This document shows, piece by piece, positions 1 to 13,276 of a stretch of 64,000 nucleotides of DNA. This DNA is from Ptychodera flava (taxonomy: Eukaryota; Hemichordata; Enteropneusta; Ptychoderidae). How positions within the stretch are numbered: the first letter of the stretch is position 1; each line of letters opens with the position of its first letter. The notes beneath the pieces were generated by a model that did not search any database, was not told where the DNA came from, and saw nothing but the letters and a program-made list of their open reading frames with translations. Location: NCBI RefSeq assembly GCF_041260155.1, contig NC_091941.1, forward strand, positions 40,434,747 through 40,498,746, written 5' to 3'. The position numbers and the translations under genes were made by a program.

Positions 1-200
1 TGTGCGGGTAAATTTGACATATGGGTTTTGGTTATTTTTTAGTGGGGGGGGGGGGGGGTGTGATCAATTTTTTTTGTCTGACAAAGGGTGGGGGTGTCAT
101 CTTTTTTTCATGAAAAATGCAGGGGGGGTCTACATTTTTTTGAACACCGGCGACAAGATTTTGCCGGCCCCCCCGGCCGTAAAAACTGAACGGTCCCTAA
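1..200. mobile_element. Fragment of a G-run inverted-repeat element
   Basis: Long G runs (47-58, 124-130) alternate with short T-rich stretches, and the segment closes at 185-197 with a terminus resembling the GGGACTGGTCAGTTT ends seen at 55068 and 56462 (here it reads ACTGAACGGTCCCT). It looks like the right part of the same non-autonomous family, cut by the window edge. An open frame across it reflects homopolymer composition only. Confidence 0.45.
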
Positions 201-2972
201 AGCAGGTATTTACAAATAAAATGTGTTGATTTTCAAATACAGAATTATGTCATATGCTGATGCTTGTGGTTTATTTACTCTGCCTTTTGTGAGAAAAATC
301 TTAAACAGGTACATCTATAAATAAAGTAAAGGGTAGTTATTTTTACACATATGTAAAGACAATGCCATGGAAATTGCAACTGTATTCAAATTTGCGTCAT
401 TTTATGGATTCAAAACACATCCTGATGCTTCAAATATTCTTCCCCAGCATATTCTTCGCCAACTCTTGTCACATGATTAGTCATGTGACCAGTCACGTGA
501 CCTGGAAATACAAAACTTATGTATGAGAAAGTGGGAAATTTCATGCTGATTCAGAAAATATATGGTTTATTGGTACTTACTTAAATTTTACTCTAAGCAG
601 TGTTGATGCAATGACCACACCCCAGATTTTATCAATATTTACATAAGGGGCCTGGTACATAGGAATACATTGGCCTTGATAGTCAAGGGGTTAATAGATA
701 TGTCAAAAACAGAAGATTGTAAATATCGATGATAATATACTCCTGTCAAGTACAAACTCCTTTCAGATTATCTCTGTCTCACAGTCAGTACATATAGACT
801 TAAAGCCTCAAGGTTCTCGCAGTAGAAGAGTTCTCCTCCCAGTCAAACACTTGGTCAGTACGATGTTTGATTTCTATAACATTAAATACATAAACTGATC
901 TCAACCTTCGGTCACCTTTTGCTTATCCTGCAAGCAGAGTTTATACAAGCGTTTGATTGATGGTCTGTTCAAATTGCCAACGGTCATTGAGTCCCCACCA
1001 CGAATGCTCGAATTTTCTAAAAAATCGTCTTCCAGAATTTGAATATAACCACAGAGTTCGATCGGCAGCAGCTTTGCACCGACCGCTTGGCAGTCTGTCT
1101 GTGTTTTTGCCGCCGGAAAATACTAACAGTGGCATTTTTCTGGAGCGTGTGCCCTTGTGTTGCCTGTTTGGTGACACAATGAACGCCGCCATAGCTTCGC
1201 GTCCTTTTAAAGGGAGGCTCCGCCTTTAAACACACAATGTAGTATTTATGTCAGATTTATGCAGATTATTTCCTGTATGTTTTATGTGAGGTTCTGACAT
1301 CTCTGCAAACCAAAGATTGTTTATCAATGACCTCCAGACAAAGTTCTTATACAGCCAAGCTGTGTTTTTGGCATTAATCACTCTCTATGTATCATTTGTG
1401 TAAAATATGGGCACAGATGACTCTATCAACATACTTTATCAGGTCCTTGTCATGTCCAAGAAACATTAAAGGCCTGTGCCGGCATCATATTGTTGGCAGG
1501 GAAATCTACTTATCAGATTACAATTTCAATGGAAAACAAAAGGCTTTGACACTCCATAATCCTCTTATATACTAAAACAAACTTGATGCTAGGGATCAAG
1601 TCCCTGGCCTTTAAGTAGAGAAAGCCTGTCACAAGCCAAAAGTTGTATACAATCTGTAGTTGCTTAAGTTTAAGCAGTCCAGTATTTGATTGGTAACTTG
1701 CCAATACTTCACAAGTTACAGGTACTCCTTATTCTTACAGAGAGCTGTGGCAGGAATTTTTTGTACAAAATAACAATAAATATCATTGAACTGATTAAGT
1801 TAATAAAGGATTTAGTCTTCCCCAACTTTATCATCAAGCTTATCCTTTTCTAGAGACTGAGTTTGTTTTTTGGTCACATTTGTAGAATGTTTTGTCAGAC
1901 AAAGTGAAGGCATGAACTTGCTTGGAAAAAATCCTTCGACAGCTGTTATGAGTGATCTATAATCACCATGTCCTTGTTCTGACTTCTACCATAGAGTATA
2001 GAATATAACCAGTATACCAAGCTGCTAGTCATACAAGCCAAGTGATTATTAGGTCCTATTGATCTTATGCACCCTGGGCTTTGCTCAAAGTAGAGACTGC
2101 AAAATCCTATGAGGTCACTCAGATGTGCCTAGTATTTCTAAGATATACTTGAAAGTGTATGACTGTCTTTAAGCTTTTCAATTCAAGAATTTAGGGGGAC
2201 ATTTTCAGAACTTGGTGAGACGCTGAACTTAAAAAAACTCGCAGATCCCAGTCTTTATTGACAACTGTAGTTTTTAATGGAACAATTGAGTAATAGTTTC
2301 CAGACACCTCTGGTTGGGCAACAGGCTTGCCGCATGTCTGTAACACTTGATTGGCTCTGTAACTAATGACTTGTTGACAAACCTGCGGCCCTGTACTGTT
2401 GAGTTCTAATTTCTGTCATTAATGTATGACATGACTCAGCAAAATCTAACATTGTAATCCAAGGTTATAGCTGAGTACTCTTTTTCAATGGTGCAATACA
2501 ACTCTTTGACTTCATTTAGAATGAACAAAAACAAAAACTGCATAACTTCAAATAGATGCTTGCTTGATCCAGACTGACTAACATTTAGTTGTGTAGCAAG
2601 ACATGGTTTTAGTATTTTCCATCTTAACAGTTAATTCATTTATTGAATGTTATCATGAACACCCCACTGTGTGCATGCCATGTGCTGACTAATGCTTCAA
2701 GCTTTCTCATCATTTAACATGGTTTTCAAACTTAACCTCATGCATTCGTTTGATTGGTTTGTCTGTTTGGTTTTGCATCCATTTTCTACCCGATTACTAT
2801 TTTCAGTTTTTAACATTTTAATTTGCCTCTCTTCAAGCAGTGTATCTCATAATGTCATCAATGCCAAAACAAAACTTTAACACCACTTGTGTGTGCATTA
2901 AAGTTGTTTGGACTTGTGAGTGTGTGTGTGATTTGCTTATTTGGTTTTAATTTCTTGTGTTGCCTACACCAG
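201..2972. other. Probable intron or upstream DNA, no exon recognised
   Basis: No supported coding exon was found. Around 1030-1230 there is a CpG-richer patch with a short hairpin near 1201-1230; its open frames overlap on both strands and show no domain or codon signal. Because the downstream exon at 2973 starts at an acceptor, this stretch should be intronic to that gene or contain further exons that were not recognised. Confidence 0.3.
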
Positions 2973-3103
2973 AGTGGAAATGGGAAATTGAAACGCAGTG
3001 GATCCTTCTCCAAATTGAGAGCCTCCATCAGACGAGGAAGTGCCAAGTTGGTGAGCAAATTAAAAGGCAAAGATGGAGATGGGGAACCCATAATGAGCAC
3101 AGG
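2973..3103 (+). CDS. Exon: polybasic segment
   Basis: The acceptor is at 2971-2972 after a T/C-rich stretch, and the donor GT is at 3104-3105 (AGG then GTGTGT). It enters in phase 0 and leaves two bases of a Gly codon. Eleven Lys/Arg residues fall within the first 33, spaced like a membrane-binding helix. Confidence 0.6.
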
Positions 3104-5309
3104 GTGTGTATGGGTTTTCAAATTTCAAAGCTTAAAACTGGACAAAAAAATAGCAAAATGCAGCAATGCCTCTCTTTCTCCTAACTTTTTGGAAGGTGTT
3201 TTGTGTGTTTTGCGGTGTATGGAAAGCGTTTTAGCTTTATGTGTTTATTGTTCATTAATTAATTACTGTTGAAGTATTTTCTTTGTTGTCAACAAAAACA
3301 TTTGCACTGTCTTTGCAAAGCTGTGTGTTTATTTAGTCTGTCTATTCAGTCACATATGTTTGCTGTGTCAAATATTTTGCCATCTTTAAATTTTGGCTGC
3401 TAGAAGTGGTGTGCTATTTCCACTGGAACTCCTCCTGTTTCATTTTTGACACCATGAATTGTATTTAAATGAAAAATAGAAACATTTAAGTCTTTGTCTA
3501 TTTACTCAGTTCCAACAAAATAAATTCTGAACATGCAAGGTTAGGTGCAGTAATATAAGGTCCATGTTGCTTGTATAATAAATAGAGATAATAAAATACA
3601 GAGAAAGTAATGGTAGATGTTACTGTTACTGGTATCTGAGATTCATTTCATCTGTATCCTACATCATCCTTGCTGTTCCTTAAACCCTGCCACTTGTCAT
3701 TGGATAATACTTACTGGTGTATCTGCTCATCTGCACTGTAAACTCTTCAAAAAGACCTCATCACTTGTTTTCCTGTGACTTGACTCCTTGATTTGCTTTC
3801 TTATAACTGCGTTCTATAGCTGGCCATTTAGTATAGATGATGATGATCATGATGAAAATGATAAACTAGTAAGTAGGCTAACAAATGCCTGCCATAAGTC
3901 TTCCATTCCTCCTATTTGTCACTAACTGCTTTGTATGTCTGCAGCCATTTGTGTTCCTAAATGTGTCGTCACATTTGTTCCACTTTATGTGTCTCTGTCA
4001 ATCTCTTGCCCTCTGAAACACAAGTTACTCTTTTATTTTGGTATTTGACAACATTTTTGTGCTCAACCCAGCTTACAGCTTCATTTTTATGGTCAGTGTT
4101 AAAATCCCACGTGATAGCAGTTTGAAGGATTTTTTTCATTTTGTCCTCATTGCTGTAGTTCAGTCTATCTGTAGAGTAATGAGATATTGCAGCTATCATG
4201 ACACAATGTATGGATACTCTGTGTTGTTGGAGAGGTACAGCATGTAATTGCATGCATCCTGCATATTTTCCATTTTTTTTCCAGCTGGCTTTTAATGGAA
4301 TGTCTTGTATTTTAGTCATCACCTATAAGTTAAACATTGCACAGGCTTTCTTTGTTCTACTGTTCAGCAAATGCATTGTTAATTATGCCTGTGTATGGAT
4401 TTAGACTTTGAAATATGAAGCTAGTGATGGGAAAGTGACTCTACAAAATTGTGGTATTTGCCTCCTCCTATATTTATGTCAAACCCACCAGTCCTGGCCT
4501 CTCTCTTTCAAACCTTTTTTATCCCTATTACAAGTTGTTTTTCTGCTTTTTTATCATTTTTTTCAATTCTGCACATAATAAACACACTCTGCTCCCCAGT
4601 ATCCCAAACTCTAGCACTAATTCTTAGAATCGACATAGAGGTATAATACTCAGAAAACTACAAAATAATGGGGATGGCAAGTGAGAGAGACCTGTTTATG
4701 AAGATAACGACAAATATTCTTCATCTGATACATCACCATGAAAAGTAAAGAAAATGTGTTCAAATTGTCAATTTATCAACAAATACACTTTAAGATTTTG
4801 TTTCATGTTCTTAATACTTTGAAAACCAAACATTCTTTGTATGTTTTTTTTTCTTTTTTTATCTTGCTTTGACAGGAACATGAAAAGAGCAAGTTCTTTA
4901 TCGGTCCTAAACAGTAGCTACACAGCAGATCTTGAGGTAAAGTCTTGAGCATTTATGAATTTCACTATATCATCTTAAAGACGCTCACTGATTTTATATA
5001 GGCCAACACAAATATGCGTCTGTTGTTTTGAAATTGCTTGGCGCATGTAATGAGTTAAAGCATTATGGTGGCTTTACTATAAAACTGTAGCAATGTATAT
5101 GCAAGTTCATCGTACATGTTGAGAGAGCCTGGTTGAACAATCCATGTTAGTATTTAGTTCTTTATAAATGTTATTAACACTGCATTTGTTGGTTGTTGCA
5201 GCCACCGCCACCTCGTCCATTAAGTCAGCGTGGTAGAGTTGGTAGCCATGACACACTTACTGGAAACAGAAGAAGGAATTCAGCTCCAAAATATTCAGAA
5301 ATAGCATAA
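2973..5309 (+). CDS. C-terminal end of a Ser/Arg-rich protein, possibly ECT2-like (three last exons)
   Basis: Three exons join in phase: 2973-3103, 4876-4936 and 5202-5309, ending at TAA. They encode about 99 residues beginning in mid-protein. The first exon is strongly basic and amphipathic (SGNGKLKRSGSFSKLRASIR then RRGSAKLVSKLKG), the second carries KRASSLSVLNSS, and the third starts with PPPPRPLSQR and ends KYSEIA. Each intron has GT and AG borders. The tail pattern (KR..SFSK....IRR, a Ser-rich stretch, then SHDTLTG) loosely recalls the basic C-terminal tail of the Rho exchange factor ECT2, which follows its PH domain and helps membrane binding. No PH or DH exon was seen, so the name is a weak inference. 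It could be any protein with a polybasic, phosphorylatable tail. Upstream exons lie at or before 2972. Confidence 0.6.
4876..4936 (+). CDS. Exon: Ser-rich linker
   Basis: A long T-rich tract ends in GACAG just before 4876, and the donor is GAG then GTAAAG at 4937. It completes the Gly codon left by the previous exon and encodes NMKRASSLSVLNSSYTADLE. KRASS is a basophilic-kinase-type phosphorylation pattern. Confidence 0.6.
5202..5309 (+). CDS. Terminal coding exon
   Basis: The acceptor GTTGTTGCAG ends at 5201. The frame is open for 35 codons and then TAA. The exon starts with four prolines (a possible SH3 ligand PPPPRPLSQR) and ends with an Arg/Asn/Ser-rich stretch. Confidence 0.65.
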   Translation, partial: PPPPRPLSQRGRVGSHDTLTGNRRRNSAPKYSEIA

Positions 5310-8000
5310 AAGTCATATAAACACTACTTGTTCATGGTAAAAACTGTCTTTGTGCAAACCCAAACCAAGTGTTAAGATATTCAAAAATTTTTCAGAGATG
5401 GTCTATCAATATGTTTCTGTGTTTATTGAAAAACTGTTACTGTGCTTTCAGTGTTGTATTTAATATTGAAGTGAACAATAAGCAATGACATAGTTTGCAA
5501 AAAAATATGTAACTTTATTTCTGTAAAGAAATCTTTATTTCAGTACATGAAACTTGCCATCCTACGAATTCAAGCAAGCCAATTTTCAATGTCATTGTTT
5601 TGAAAGTGTCTTTGCTTTGTAATGTCTGTTTGTAAACTTGATGATACAAAGTACAAGTTGTTTGGTAATGGATAAAGTAGTGGTGTCAGCATTAACTGTT
5701 TACACTGTAATGCTGAGAATGAGTATTCTTTCAGTGAATGTCATTGTTAGAAGGAAATACAAATTACTGTTTAATCCCAAATGCTGGTCAGCATCTACAT
5801 CAAATGTTTATATGCTTCTCAAATACTTGCTCATGAAAACCCAAATATAAGAACCACAGATGTTCTTTGATTCCCTTAATATGCAGTAAATATATGGACC
5901 TGTCAGAGATGGTTGCTCTCCAGTTCCATCGTTCTTGGAATATTTCCTAGAAATAGTACATGCAGGGCAATAGTACATTATAGGGTACTCAAAGTAATCC
6001 AATTTTTCTGAATGGCTTTTTAATGCATTTACTTGTGAAACATCTCTGTTGTTCTACTGAAAGTTGCTCATTCCATATCCATGTCTTGTATCATTGTTCA
6101 AATCAGTGCCATCCTTTCTTTGAACATAGAGACTGAAGAACAGAAACACTGTGATACACAATTCTCACAGGCAGTGCAAAAAAGTATGTGTCAAACTCGG
6201 ATTACGAAAGCGAAGTTTTGAAGATGTCATTGCCCTCGCGAAATTAATTTTTGCCACAAATTGGAATTGATCATGTCCAAATTTGAGTTAAAACGGTAAA
6301 AAGGAGTGACAGAAAAGAAGAAACAAAGCGGATCATTATTGAAAGGGAATGGTCATTTTGCTAATGAGTCAGCAAAACTTGAATTGTGTAAATTTTCTGA
6401 TTAAAGTATTTTTTTGTATATTGTTTGCAGATTAGTCCTTGAATAGAACTGTCTGCAAATTATGGATACCAAATAAATTGAGTAGATTTGTGTAAAATGT
6501 AGTGTATAAAATGTTGAATATTTTGCAATTATGTCACAATTTCAAACAAGATATCATAATTTGTCAAAAAGATGGGTTTTTTTTGAACTATGCCAAGTGT
6601 GTACCGGGTAGTTCATATCATTTGACCAGTACAAATTTTTGCAGTAATTTGCTGTGCTGCGTTTTTGAAGTAAAGCACGCAATTATTTAATGTTTGCTGA
6701 TTCACTGTGACAAGCAAACTCTGTTGTACATACATATATTTTCAAATCTTCCAAGTGAATTTTTAGCAAAGCTTGATATAGAGCATATATAGTTGAAATG
6801 TATTTCTGTTGTCTGAAACGTACAAAATGCCAAGGAAAATTCAAATGGAAGTACACACTTACTAGTGTATCTTTTCCTTCTAATCCATGATAATGTCTGT
6901 TGGAAAATGATAAGTTGTATCATTTTCTGCCTTCCTTCTTGTCTATCATGATACTGCTGCAACATAAGTTGGCAGTGTTCTTTAGCTTTTCAAGCTCCAG
7001 CAAATTGGCAATGTACAGTGGGTATTCATGCTGCTACTAATACTCGGAGTCAAACTAATGTCTTTGATCTAGCATTTCCAAGAAAGTTATATAGCTACAT
7101 AACAAGGTACAAAACTCATCTTTTTAATGGTTGTTAGATTTGTTTTTCATGAAATGACAATGACACTGAACCTTGATATGCTCACCATGTAGTTTTTTTT
7201 TCCTGGTTGAAGATGTCTACCCAAGTAGCTTTAATCATAGCTTCAACAAAAATATCCAATCAATTCAATTTCTGTTCATGTCTGATATGTTTATTCAGTA
7301 ACTAGTTTTGGCATGAATTGAAGAAACTTGAAGTTCAAATGACAGCCAATGAAAATGTAACTGTCTGTAATAAATTCCTATTCTATATGCCAGAGAGTGT
7401 AGCCAGTCAACCAGCTGTGCCTGCATTCATCCTAACTGGTGTAGAATGGAAGTGAAAACAGTCTTTTCAATTCATTGTCTGTAATTTGAATTTACCCTCT
7501 GGCAGGTAGTGTTGAGACATGAACATAGTGAAAAATAGTTCTTTGTTTTGCAAATTTAGCAGTTGCATTGAGCCTACTGTGAATTGCCAAGTGAGCTACT
7601 ATCTAATAGATTCAGTCCATTTCTTGTTTGATTATTCTGTTCATTGTATCATCTCATTGTAAACATGCACTACACGATTGAAAACACTGCCACATGATAG
7701 AAATCAGTTATTTGAGCTTTGCTGCAGATACTAGCTTAGTTATCACAATGTTTCTTATTGTATTGTTTTATGCATAAACCTAATGTGTAATTCTATATTT
7801 CTTGTACTTTTTATATTGTTTACGAATAGATGCATGCTTGTGGTTATTTGGGATGATGAAATTTGTAATCTGCACGGTCATGCAATTGATGAGAAAAATT
7901 AATAATTAGGATGTCTATCAAATAATACATTTCTTAAACAGCATTAATACATGTAGTTACTCCCATGTCCATGCACAAATTAATAAAGTAATGTGAATAT
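5310..8000 (+). other. Probable long 3' UTR
   Basis: AT-rich DNA without introns or coding signal follows the TAA at 5307-5309. AATAAA hexamers occur at 6472-6477 and 7982-7987; the second is followed within 25 bases by a GT-rich stretch, as expected of a cleavage site. The length of the UTR is a guess. Confidence 0.4.
7982..7987 (+). terminator. Candidate polyadenylation signal
   Basis: AATAAA with a downstream TGTGTTGAGTGT element at about 8010-8022. It would end the transcript of the plus-strand gene whose stop is at 5309. An alternative hexamer lies at 6472. Confidence 0.35.
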
Positions 8001-8746
8001 TACAAAAACTTGTGTTGAGTGTATTCATCAGTTTATAAGGAAAAGATGTTGTTATCTTGTTGTTCTAGAAGTCATGGCATCCAGGTTCCTTTCCCTAAGT
8101 GCAGAAATTATTGTTTTGGTCTGAATGCCTGTGTCTCATTGTGCAGGCAATTTTATGTCTATTTTAAAGCCCCAATGGCTGTGAATTTTATGTATTATTT
8201 TCATGACTTTATTTTCAAACCAAAGTTGGTTCGTGTAAATGTGCTAACTGAAGTATCAATGCTCACTGATTTGGACTATGCCTACACATTTTAACAGGTT
8301 AAATAATAAATGGGTACACTCACAACATCGTGCCCCATGGAAAGTACAATAAATGCAGTATTTCCTACATATACACATCGTGATCATAAAGGAAACAAGC
8401 ATTGTGCCATCTACTTGAATGCACAACACACGATGGCCAACATTTTGTTGTTGTAATCTTAATTTTCTCTGTCACATGATTAGTTTTTGAAAATGGTGGG
8501 AAATCTAAAATGTTAAAACGTTTGAATTTACATGCCACTTTTGACACTTATGACAGTTATACACTTTTTGAGATCAGTTCATTACACATTCGCAGCTATT
8601 GGGGCTTTAAAGTATTGAGAGTAGAGCGATTGTCACGAAATTTCGTACATAGTGTGCAGTGGTTCTCTGGTAACAATAGAGGTTTTGTCAGCGTATGTTT
8701 CAATGATACTGGTACAGAGTCACCAATACTGAGCCCTTATAGCTTT
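8001..8746. other. Intergenic, nothing recognised
   Basis: Mixed AT-rich sequence. Open frames of 60-91 codons are present on both strands but have no start context, splice partners or recognisable family. Confidence 0.3.
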
Positions 8747-9055
8747 TGGTAGAGTACGCCTTGGTTAAAGACATTCCGACTCTCAAAACTGTTACAATAG
8801 TATTTTGGTCTACCACCTGTGGGGGTTCATTTTTGATCTTGTGGTGTAAACAAAGTTTTCAACGGCCTATGTTTTAACTTACAGTAATGTTTCTCTATAG
8901 TTACAACAGGGAAAGCAGCCATTTTGAATTTCAAGTGTCAGGAAGTGTTGGGTAATTTGTTTCTCTGGTACAAAACTCTGCAGGTGACCCATGATTTATA
9001 TTCTTTATTTTGAAAAGAAAAGTTTCCTGATGGAAAGTTTGAGCAAAGTACTACC
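8747..9055 (+). mobile_element. Copy 1 of a dispersed ~330-bp MITE-like family
   Basis: Shares ordered blocks with six other places in the window: a GCCTTG-type end, CTCTCAAA.CT.TTACA, CCACCTGTGGGGGTTCAT, GCAGCCATTTTGAATTTC, TTGGGTAATTTGTTTCTCT, and a right end GAAAGTTTGAGCAAA. Better copies have imperfect inverted ends (AAGGTA...GCCTTG and CAAGG...TACCTT). Confidence 0.55.
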
Positions 9056-9219
9056 TCAACCACCACCTCAGCATTCAGTATGAAATATTATCTTTACAGA
9101 ATGTTCATAGTTGTACGACCTTCCACTGCTCCTTGCCAAGCAATTTTTGATAATTTGTATTTATTCTAGGCTAGTATGCATATTACACCAACATTTATAA
9201 AAATATACCAATATCAAAA

Positions 9220-11250
9220 AATACCGCAATTATACGGTGTCGCTCACATTTTATCAGAACTGGTACATACCAGTATGGGTACCAAAGATCAACCAGAAAA
9301 ACAAGAATGACAAAAGCAAGTAAGGTCTGCAACTTCGGTAAGGGGGAGGTCATCTTTAGGAACATGCATATCAACTTCTATAGCAATGGGACAAGCAGAT
9401 CCTACATACATAAGCAAATGTCAAAAAAAATTAGCCAGAGAAGCTTAACGTTTCTTATGATCGGTGATGTCATTTTTTATTATTGCTACAAACTTTCAAT
9501 GCATCAAACGCCATTACACTATCTCATCTGCCTGTCACGGAGTTACAATATATTTCCAAGGGCTGGCACACGATGTCAACTTACGCGTCGTCCGTCGAGC
9601 GGCCGGTGGCAGTGTCACAGATCGCTCCATCTGTAATCGCGGCCACTTTGATTTTGATGTGACACCCACGTGTGTTTGAGGTTTGTTTGTTACCTAATTT
9701 GTCGACCTCACAAAATTTCACAGTCCATACTTTGGAGCAGTCTCCACATGGCAAACATGTCTCGCGTAAATTTCATCCTCCTCGTTCCAATTAATTCGAC
9801 CACTAAATTATTTCGGCAGTTTTAATTTCCTATTAATTCGACGTTTTTCAAATCGTAATTATTTTTTTCTGGTCGAATTGATCGGGTTTTTACGGTATTC
9901 AAATGTAAACAGCACTTAAATCAGTTACAGATAGTGAAATTCCTTCCACTGTGGGGGGATTATGACATCTGGAATTATCCTGGATCCAAATTTCTCATCA
10001 GTTCTTGGGTGTCTTACATGCGAAAGTTGCAAAAATTGGTTCGTAATGAAAAAATTTACCTCAGCTGTGTTTTCAGGATCAAATTTTACTACAAATTGAT
10101 ATTAAACAAGACAAAATTATGTTCACAGCCTTCGAAACTGTCTCACAACAAATCCTTGGTTGGTGTACCGGTAGGTCATTTAATATTTGGGGGTTTCCCA
10201 ACACTTTGAGCAGAAAATTTATCTAATGACATCCCTCGGGACTTTTGTACCAAATTACAAAGCTATCAGACAAGTAATTTTGAGAACAAGTTTTCTTGAC
10301 CAAATATGACAAAATTGTCTAAAAAATACAAATTTGTATATTTCAGGACAATTTCCATATATCTTACAATTGTCATCCCTGGACATCTGTACACCAAATG
10401 TAAAAGCCGTCTGTCCAGGGGCTTTAAAATGAAAATATTTTTTACGATTTTTTGACCAAAAATAACAAAAATTGTCCCAAAACAGTAGTATTTCCAATTT
10501 TTTCGTAATTTCAACAATTAAAAGGGTAACACCCTTGCAAACATCCAATCCAAATTTGGGAGCAATTGGGCAAACGGTTTCAGAGAAGAAGAAATTTTAC
10601 TTAAAATGAGAAAAATAACCAAAAAATTCAGCAAAAATATAAAATTCAAGATATCTTCACGATATTCATCAAACTGATTTGGATCAACCTTAGTAACCTG
10701 TATACCAAATATCAAAGCTATCAGATTAGTTATTCTTTTATAAAAAAAATTTTGACCAAAAATTCGGAAAATTGCCCCAAAATTGCAAATATAAAAATTT
10801 CAATTCAATTTGTACACACTTGACTGATGTCATCCTGAGGAACATGTATACCAACTTTCAGAGCAATCAGATGAGTGGTTTCAGAGTTAAAAATTTTTTG
10901 ACTAAAAACTGAAAAAATTACCTGAAAAATAGAAACATGCAAATTTCATCCTAAATTTTACACATCTGCTTTAGAATACCTAAAGGAACCTGCACAACAA
11001 GTTTCAACCCTATCTGACCAACGGTTACAGAGTTTTAGCAATTTGCAGGGTTTTTCCTTTTTTCCCCCTCATTTGCATATTTTTGACACTGACAAGTTCA
11101 TTTGAACAAATTCACATCTCCACCCCTAGATGCACCTGTACACCAAATACTAAGACAGTAGGTTCTGCCGTTTAGCTGTTTTTGATGTGGACGGACATAC
11201 ATACATACATACAGACATGCAAATAGCATGCAAATGAACTGATTCAGCTT
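9220..11250 (+). repeat. Long degenerate repeat element with internal ~100-200-bp units
   Basis: A motif of the form CATCCT..GGAACATGTATACCAA...CAAAGC.ATCAGA recurs at roughly 9345, 10230, 10375, 10690, 10830, 10975 and 11125, each followed by an A-rich stretch with GACCAAAA.T. The left end (GGTGTCGCTCACATT at 9237, GTATGGGTACCAAAGATCA at 9273) and the right end (CATTTGCATATTTTTGACAC, 11070) both reappear inverted at 27344-28030, so they look like true element ends. No transposase frame is visible. Confidence 0.55.
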
Positions 11251-11934
11251 ATACGATTACCTCACATTGGTATACCAAATGTGAGCTAAAAATTAGTGCA
11301 CAGGCCCATTTAATTTTAATCAATCCTTTATTTGAACAAGCCCATAGAGAAGAAAATATTACTCAATGATGACAAAAAATATAAGAAAATGATGACTACA
11401 AAAAGCACTTACAAACATTTTCTCACAAGTTGATATTGCAAGAAGACACTTCTAAAAACATCCAAAGATAGCTGTTTTGATGAAAATATGGGTGCTATCA
11501 TTCAGTCTACCAAAATATATGTAGATCAGGCCAGTAGTCATTTGCGTACAAAAGTCTCAGAGAGAGTAATATGAGGTTTCACATGCAGAATATTTCTGAA
11601 AGCAGCAGGTGTGTACATATTCAATAAACGAGATAAAGTTCCCCCTTCTTTGACACAAATGTTAATGGGAAATGTTTGTGAGACAACTGAACCCTATCTG
11701 ACGTGGGAATGATTGTTTACTGCATGAGAATGCTGGAATTCTAATAATAAAAAAGTGGTACACGTCTGTTGAGAGATTTGTGACAAGGTCAAGGATCTAA
11801 TGGTTAATTCTGTTGTATGCTTTTGAGGAATCTAAGGAAAACAAAATTTTGACTGTTACTATCTCATAAAAATCACCAATTTCTTGCAATAAAAAATCCG
11901 CAAGTGAACATATGTCAGTTAAAAATGACCAACT
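11251..11934. other. Intergenic, nothing recognised
   Basis: AT-rich sequence with no exon-like frame and no repeat identified. Confidence 0.3.
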
Positions 11935-11943
11935 TTAAACTCC

Positions 11944-12026
11944 CTTTCACCACCATGGTTTGTCCCAAATCCATTGTTTTCTATAGTAAAGTTGGACCTG
12001 TATACAGGGAACTGGGGGTGAAAGGG
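11944..12026. mobile_element. Tiny inverted-repeat element with 9-bp direct repeats
   Basis: Ends CTTTCACCACCA and TGGGGGTGAAAG are near-inverted, and TTAAACTCC flanks it on both sides (11935-11943 and 12027-12035). At 83 bp it would be a very short MITE. The direct repeat may be a target duplication or chance. Confidence 0.35.
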
Positions 12027-12035
12027 TTAAACTCC

Positions 12036-13268
12036 GACTGTTGATGACTTTTACCAAGATATTGTTAACGTTTGTCAAGCAGCAAAAATTTCTATGACTT
12101 GGAAAAGCAGCACGAATTTAGAGCAAGATGGGGCAATAATTATCTGCTTTTAGTTATGTCACCATGTAAGATTTTGTTTGACATGCAAGATTGTAGTATA
12201 TGTGAACATGAGATGCTATAAATTATAAAAACGATGAAAACTGAATACAACTGTGAGCATACTTGATATCAGCAAAAGGATCATCTTATTCTACTGCTCT
12301 AGCATTATCTAGTTAACCAACACAATATTACATCAATTGAGCTAACAATCATTACTGTGGTAAAGTTAATTTTAGATATACCTGCTTTACCAAAGTGTTC
12401 ATTATCATGATCAGTTTACAGATGATGAATTCGCTAAATGACTGAACTGCATTTTTGCTCTATTTTGATGGCCATCACACCCACCCACAGATGACAGATG
12501 AAAAAGGGGCAGATTTCTTGTTACTGCTACTATACAAACATCTCTCCAAAATTATATTTCAATGAGAAACTTTTTAGCGAGGGTGTCAGCCTGCATTTGA
12601 TTTCCCATAATCTTACAGCAAATCCTCAAAATGTATCACATTTTTGACCTTGGCTATAGGGTTAAAATGATCATGCCACAAAATAAAAGTGTCATGTCCT
12701 ATCAAATGGTATTCCTCATTAAACCAATAAATTGCATTGATATGCCATTCACTGATAACATTTGGCAGTGACCACAAGCTGTAAACAATTCAGTGAAAAA
12801 GGTCAGATGTTGAAAATGTATAGAATGTAATCAGGCATTCAAGCCATAACCTACTTATAACCATGGATCCCATGAAATGCTTTTGTTTGGCAGCATCTGT
12901 TACTGTTGTCTGTGACATGTAATGAACTATGATAAGAGAAGCCCACGCTACCTACATTCAGATGTTCAAACCTGGACTCTGTCAGGCCTTTTTTAAAATT
13001 TTAGGAAATTAATGTATGGTTGGTACCAGTTTTTGCTTTAGTGAATTTTTCAAGGGTAATTCATAGCCCTACCACGAATATTATCAAATCTGATCAGGAT
13101 TAACAGTACAAATAAGAATTAATGTTGGGATTTCAACAAAATTGGATTTCAAAATAGGTACGACTATGCACTTGTTCTTGAATTATCTGGATGACATTGT
13201 GAGTTCAAAGTCCTGTTCTCGCCTTGTCTTGTGCTAACCACAAATGCACTGTGGGTAGAAATCTGACT
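12036..13268. other. Intergenic, nothing recognised
   Basis: AT-rich DNA, no supported exon on either strand. Confidence 0.3.
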
Positions 13269-13276
13269 CCTCATCA

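Noticed and set aside
492..501. GTCACGTGAC palindrome (E-box/CLEAR-type site)
   Set aside because: Ten bases with no adjacent promoter; expected by chance at this scale.
941..1235. Overlapping 72-90-codon frames on both strands
   Set aside because: A CpG-richer patch with no start context, no splice partners and no recognisable motif; both strands open by composition.
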